DNA of 8,851 bases from Pseudomonadota bacterium. GTDB taxonomy: Bacteria; Pseudomonadota; Alphaproteobacteria; Rhizobiales; Xanthobacteraceae. The position numbers were made by a program, and so were the translations under genes. The DNA is taken from the NCBI GenBank assembly GCA_021779635.1, contig JAJYAH010000243.1, forward strand, positions 1 to 8,851. Reading direction: 5' to 3'. How positions within the stretch are numbered: position 1 is the stretch's first letter; every line of letters begins with the position of its first letter. The notes under the pieces were generated by a model, which saw nothing but the letters and a program-made list of their open reading frames with translations, was not told the DNA's origin and searched no databases. Of this stretch, positions 6,266 through 8,851 are shown in pieces.

Positions 6266-6323
6266 TTTGCCCGCTGCGGGGGCCTGTGATAGAGAGCGCC
6301 CGGACCCGCTGGTGCTAGTCCGG
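6266..6323 (+). promoter_or_regulatory. Weak candidate fabA promoter with adjacent dyad
   Basis: TTTGCC (6266-6271), a 16-bp spacer and GATAGA (6288-6293) preceded by TGT resemble an extended -10 promoter. CCGGAC (6300-6305) and GTCCGG (6318-6323) form a 6-bp dyad exactly where transcription would begin, an operator-like position. The hexamers match consensus poorly. Confidence 0.3.
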
Positions 6324-6448
6324 TAAAGATGAGCGCCGGTTGCCGCGGGGGGCATCCTGACCCGCGGTATTCGCGCCAATCCACGAAAATGGCACGCTTT
6401 CGATGCGAAGCGGGTTCATTTTATTCCAGACGCTCCATCGGGATCTTG

Positions 6449-6455
6449 AAAGAGG
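6449..6455 (+). promoter_or_regulatory. Ribosome binding site of fabA
   Basis: AAAGAGG lies 8 nt before the ATG at 6464. This fixes the start well downstream of the open-frame beginning at 6329. Confidence 0.65.
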
Positions 6456-6463
6456 CTGGCACT

Positions 6464-6994
6464 ATGCTCGATCGGCGCGGCGGTTATGAATACGAGGATT
6501 TGCTGGCATGCGGCCGCGGGGAACTGTTTGGTCCCGGGAATGCGCAACTGCCGCTGCCGCCGATGCTGATGTTCGACCGCATCAGCGAAATTTCCGAGAC
6601 CGGCGGCGAGTACGGCAAGGGCCTGATCCGCGCTGAACTCGATGTGAACCCGGACCTTTGGTTCTTTGGCTGCCATTTCAAGGGCGATCCGGTCATGCCG
6701 GGATGCCTGGGCCTCGATGCGCTCTGGCAGATGGTCGGCTTCTTTCTGGGCTGGAGCGGTGGCGAGGGCCGCGGCCGGGCGCTGGGTCTCGGTGAGCTGA
6801 AGCTTGCCGGTCAGGTGATGCCGAACGTTCGCAAGATTGTGTACAACATCGACATCAAACGCGTGATGCGTTTAAAGCTCGTGCTGGGCATCGCCGACGG
6901 GTGGCTTTCGGCCGACGACGAGATTATCTATCGGGCGAAGGATTTGAAGGTCGGGCTGTTCAAGCAGGATTCCGCACCGCAGCCGGGAGTGTAG
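6464..6994 (+). CDS. fabA: FabA, 3-hydroxydecanoyl-ACP dehydratase/isomerase
   Basis: FabA dehydrates 3-hydroxydecanoyl-ACP and isomerises trans-2- to cis-3-decenoyl-ACP, the committed step of anaerobic-type unsaturated fatty acid synthesis in the cytosol. The 176-residue length matches the family (E. coli 172). The active site is plain: His71 in [15 protein letters not shown] and Asp85 in CLGLDALWQ, equivalent to E. coli His70 and Asp84. The single hot-dog fold is followed by [14 protein letters not shown] and the FabA-type C-terminus AKDLKVGLF. FabA is followed by fabB after 110 bp, the usual pairing, so the two probably act and are transcribed together. The start is chosen from the AAAGAGG site and the family N-terminus; the alternative start at 6329 adds 45 unlikely residues. 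Confidence 0.97.
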   Translation: MLDRRGGYEYEDLLACGRGELFGPGNAQLPLPPMLMFDRISEISETGGEYGKGLIRAELDVNPDLWFFGCHFKGDPVMPGCLGLDALWQMVGFFLGWSGGEGRGRALGLGELKLAGQVMPNVRKIVYNIDIKRVMRLKLVLGIADGWLSADDEIIYRAKDLKVGLFKQDSAPQPGV

Positions 6995-7104
6995 GCTATT
7001 GGCTCCGGCCGACGAGGCGGCTTCGATTTGACCATGGCTCTTAAGCAAAACCGGCCGTCACACAAAAGCGCTATGCAAAAACGAAATGACAGGGCGAGGC
7101 GATC

Positions 7105-8328
7105 ATGAGGCGGGTTGTCATCACGGGGATGGGCATCGTTTCATCCATCGGAAACAACACCCAGGAAGTGCTTGCTAGCCTTCACGAGGCGAAGTCCGGA
7201 ATCACGCGCGCGGAAAAATATGCGGAGCTCGGTTTCCGGTCCCAGGTGCAGGGCGCGCCGACGCTCAATCCGGCTGACGTCATCGACCGGCGCGCGATGC
7301 GCTTCCTCGGCGAGGGTGCCGCGTGGAATCATGTCGCGATGGAGCAGGCGATCCAGGATTCCGGCCTGCAGCCCTCGGATGTTTCCAACGAGCGTACCGG
7401 GATCATCATGGGCTCCGGCGGCCCCTCGGCCCGTACCATCGTGGAAGCGGCCGATATCACCCGCACCAAGGGGCCGAAACGGGTCGGCCCGTTTGCGGTG
7501 CCGAAGGCGATGTCCTCCACCGCGTCCGCAACGCTGGCCACCTGGTTCAAGATCAAGGGCGTGAACTATTCGATCTCGTCGGCCTGCGCCACCTCGAACC
7601 ATTGCATCGGCAACGCCTATGAGACGATCCAGATCGGCAAGCAGGATATCGTCTTTGCCGGCGGCTGCGAGGAACTCGACTGGTCGCTGTCGGTGCTGTT
7701 TGACGCGATGGGCGCGATGTCGTCGAAATACAACGATACGCCGGCGACCTCCTCGCGCCCTTACGACATCAGCCGCGACGGTTTTGTGATCGCCGGCGGT
7801 GCCGGTGTGGTCGTGCTGGAAGAGCTTGAGCATGCCAAGGCGCGCGGCGCGCGCATCTACGGCGAAATCGTCGGCTATGGCGCCACCTCCGACGGCTACG
7901 ACATGGTCGCGCCGTCCGGCGAGGGCGCCGAGCGCTGCATGCGGATGGCGATGGCGACGGTGAATACCAAAGTCGATTACATCAATCCGCACGCGACCTC
8001 GACGCCGGCCGGCGATCCGCCGGAAATCGAGGCGATCCGCAAGGTGTTCGGGACCGGCGACAAATGCCCGCCGATTTCGGCGACCAAGGCGCTGACCGGA
8101 CATTCGCTGGGTGCCACCGGCGTGCAGGAGGCGATCTATTCGCTGCTGATGATGAACAACGGTTTCATTTGTGAAAGCGCCCATATCACCGAGCTCGATC
8201 CGGCATTTGCCGACATGCCGATCGTGCGCAAGCGCATCGACAATGCCAGGCTCGGTACCGTGCTTTCGAATTCTTTCGGATTCGGCGGCACCAACGCCAC
8301 GCTGGTGTTCAAGCGGATGGATGCGTGA
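7105..8328 (+). CDS. fabB: FabB, 3-oxoacyl-ACP synthase I
   Basis: FabB condenses malonyl-ACP with acyl-ACP and is the synthase needed to elongate the cis-3-decenoyl-ACP made by FabA. The 407-residue product is close to E. coli FabB. The Cys-His-His triad is Cys161 ([12 protein letters not shown]), His296 ([12 protein letters not shown]) and His333 ([12 protein letters not shown]), with Lys328 and the C-terminal GFGGTN loop (392-397). The segment [12 protein letters not shown] and the KYNDTP motif near residue 208 point to KAS I rather than FabF. The motif after the first active-site His reads HATSTPAGD rather than the common HGTSTPVGD, a conservative difference. GAGG lies 5 nt before the ATG. 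The gene follows fabA, and a 223-bp gap with a repeat element separates it from fabI. Confidence 0.97.
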   Translation: MRRVVITGMGIVSSIGNNTQEVLASLHEAKSGITRAEKYAELGFRSQVQGAPTLNPADVIDRRAMRFLGEGAAWNHVAMEQAIQDSGLQPSDVSNERTGIIMGSGGPSARTIVEAADITRTKGPKRVGPFAVPKAMSSTASATLATWFKIKGVNYSISSACATSNHCIGNAYETIQIGKQDIVFAGGCEELDWSLSVLFDAMGAMSSKYNDTPATSSRPYDISRDGFVIAGGAGVVVLEELEHAKARGARIYGEIVGYGATSDGYDMVAPSGEGAERCMRMAMATVNTKVDYINPHATSTPAGDPPEIEAIRKVFGTGDKCPPISATKALTGHSLGATGVQEAIYSLLMMNNGFICESAHITELDPAFADMPIVRKRIDNARLGTVLSNSFGFGGTNATLVFKRMDA

Positions 8329-8341
8329 GATTTTATTTTCA

Positions 8342-8470
8342 CCTCGCCCCGCTTTTTGCGGGGAGAGGTCGAAATTTGGGCGCAGCGCGAATTTCGGGTG
8401 AGGGGCGGGGCACTACATTCGTCGCAAATTCGGCATGCGCGGGCCGGAGAGCCCCTCACCCTAATCCTCT
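8342..8470. repeat. Composite intergenic inverted-repeat element, copy B
   Basis: This copy shows the same order of parts as the element at 1516-1621. CCTCGCCCCGC/GCGGGGAGAGG (8342-8352/8358-8368, one mismatch, TTTTT loop) comes first, then GAAATT/AATTTC (8371-8376/8390-8395) around GCGC-A-GCGC. A perfect 11-bp inverted repeat, GGGTGAGGGGC/GCCCCTCACCC (8396-8406/8451-8461), follows, and then a decayed CCTCT block (8466-8470). GAGAGGTCG and GGGTGAGGGG are shared exactly with copy A. It begins 13 bp after the fabB stop, so it could act as a fabB transcript end or processing structure. Confidence 0.78.
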
Positions 8471-8473
8471 AAG

Positions 8474-8528
8474 AGCGAGCTTCGCTGGCCTCGGTCCCGC
8501 GAAGTGCGGGGCGAGCGAGCAGACCGAG
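8474..8528 (+). other. Structured leader upstream of fabI
   Basis: AGCGA/TCGCT (8474-8478/8482-8486) is a small hairpin. CTCGGTC (8490-8496) pairs with GACCGAG (8522-8528), and the two enclose CCCGC/GCGGG (8496-8500/8506-8510; the outer arm shares base 8496). It ends 23 nt before the fabI ATG. There is no T-run. It could be part of the repeat family's tail or a leader affecting fabI expression. Confidence 0.4.
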
Positions 8529-8551
8529 CGTGTAATGAGATACGGGGCAAT

Positions 8552-8851
8552 ATGAACGAACTGATGAAGGGCAAGCGCGGGCTGATCATGGGTGTCGCCA
8601 ACGATCATTCGATCGCCTGGGGCATTGCCAAAGCGCTCGCGGCCCAGGGCGCCGAACTGGCTTTCACCTATCAGGGCGAGGCGCAGGCCAAGCGCCTCAA
8701 GCCGCTGGTGCAGCCTTTGGGCTCCGACATCGTATTGCCCTGCGATGTCGAGGACATCGCCAGCGTCGACCAGGTTTTCGAGGCGCTGCGGACGAAATGG
8801 GGCCGTCTGGATTTTCTCGTTCATGCGATCGGCTTCACTGACAAGAATGAA
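8552..8851 (+). CDS. fabI: FabI, enoyl-ACP reductase [NADH] (partial, first 100 residues)
   Basis: FabI reduces trans-2-enoyl-ACP, the last step of each fatty acid elongation round. It is an SDR-family cytosolic enzyme and the target of triclosan-type inhibitors. The frame runs off the window's right edge at residue 100 of an expected 260-275 or so. The FabI-type nucleotide motif is GVANDHSIAWGIA (14-26), followed by AFTYQGEAQAKRLKPL, the Asp65-Val66 pair in LPCDVED, and FLVHAIGF (88-95), as in FabI rather than ordinary SDR reductases. The catalytic Tyr and Lys lie outside the window. The ATG has GGGG 4 nt upstream, a usable but not strong site. It follows fabB in the same direction, but the 223-bp gap with repeats leaves open whether it has its own promoter. 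Confidence 0.95.
   Translation, partial: MNELMKGKRGLIMGVANDHSIAWGIAKALAAQGAELAFTYQGEAQAKRLKPLVQPLGSDIVLPCDVEDIASVDQVFEALRTKWGRLDFLVHAIGFTDKNE

Larger units (their letters stand above)
6096..6463. other. Divergent irr-fabA intergenic region (368 bp)
   Basis: No separate gene is supported. The fabA frame stays open upstream to 6329, but that extension lacks family similarity and a ribosome site. The region holds the candidate irr promoter (6141-6169), a dyad ACCCC-GTCA-GGGGT (6250-6263), a weak candidate fabA promoter (6266-6293) and the dyad CCGGAC-N12-GTCCGG (6300-6323). I saw no Irr-box-like (ICE) palindrome. Confidence 0.55.

Noticed and set aside
6329..6463. An N-terminal extension of FabA
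   Set aside because: The family N-terminus begins at 6464, which has the only good ribosome site; the extension is unrelated to FabA.
7141..8184. A 347-codon minus-strand frame opposite fabB
   Set aside because: It is antisense to an unmistakable KAS I gene.

Overview
This is a GC-rich chromosomal window of housekeeping genes from an alphaproteobacterium, most likely Bradyrhizobium or a close relative (Rhodopseudomonas, Nitrobacter, Afipia). The best evidence is the Irr regulator. It carries both the N-terminal Cys-Pro heme motif and the three-histidine heme site, and once its start is set it has the length and residue numbering I recall for Bradyrhizobium japonicum Irr. Two intergenic inverted-repeat elements built on CCTCTCCC...GGGAGAGG and GGGTGAGGGG...CCCCTCACCC also fit this group. 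No plasmid, phage, transposase, CRISPR, rRNA or tRNA signals were seen.

Layout, left to right. Positions 1-1344 (minus) hold an exported peptidoglycan-binding plus trypsin-like protein, cut at its C-terminus by the window edge, whose catalytic histidine position reads Gln. A gap with the first inverted-repeat element follows. Then come a MoeB/ThiF/HesA-type adenylyltransferase (1661-2461, plus) and an unrecognised 353-residue protein (2579-3640, plus) preceded by two overlapping dyads. A glyoxylate/hydroxypyruvate reductase-like dehydrogenase (3697-4698, minus) is divergent from an exported double-SH3 protein (5018-5548, plus), and their shared intergenic region has five helically spaced TTCCC blocks and a strong hairpin. 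Irr (5604-6095, minus) is divergent from fabA (6464-6994), fabB (7105-8328) and the first 100 codons of fabI (from 8552). A second inverted-repeat element lies between fabB and fabI.

Functionally, the right third is a type II fatty acid synthesis block: FabA introduces the cis double bond, FabB elongates the unsaturated intermediate and FabI reduces the enoyl-ACP. It sits back to back with Irr, the heme-responsive iron regulator. The left part is a set of unrelated single genes.

I found no clearly new multi-gene system. The most worthwhile leads are the protease-like protein with Gln at the His position, the MoeB-like protein without its zinc cysteines, the unknown 353-residue protein with its dyad leader, the phased TTCCC blocks, and the two intergenic repeat elements.
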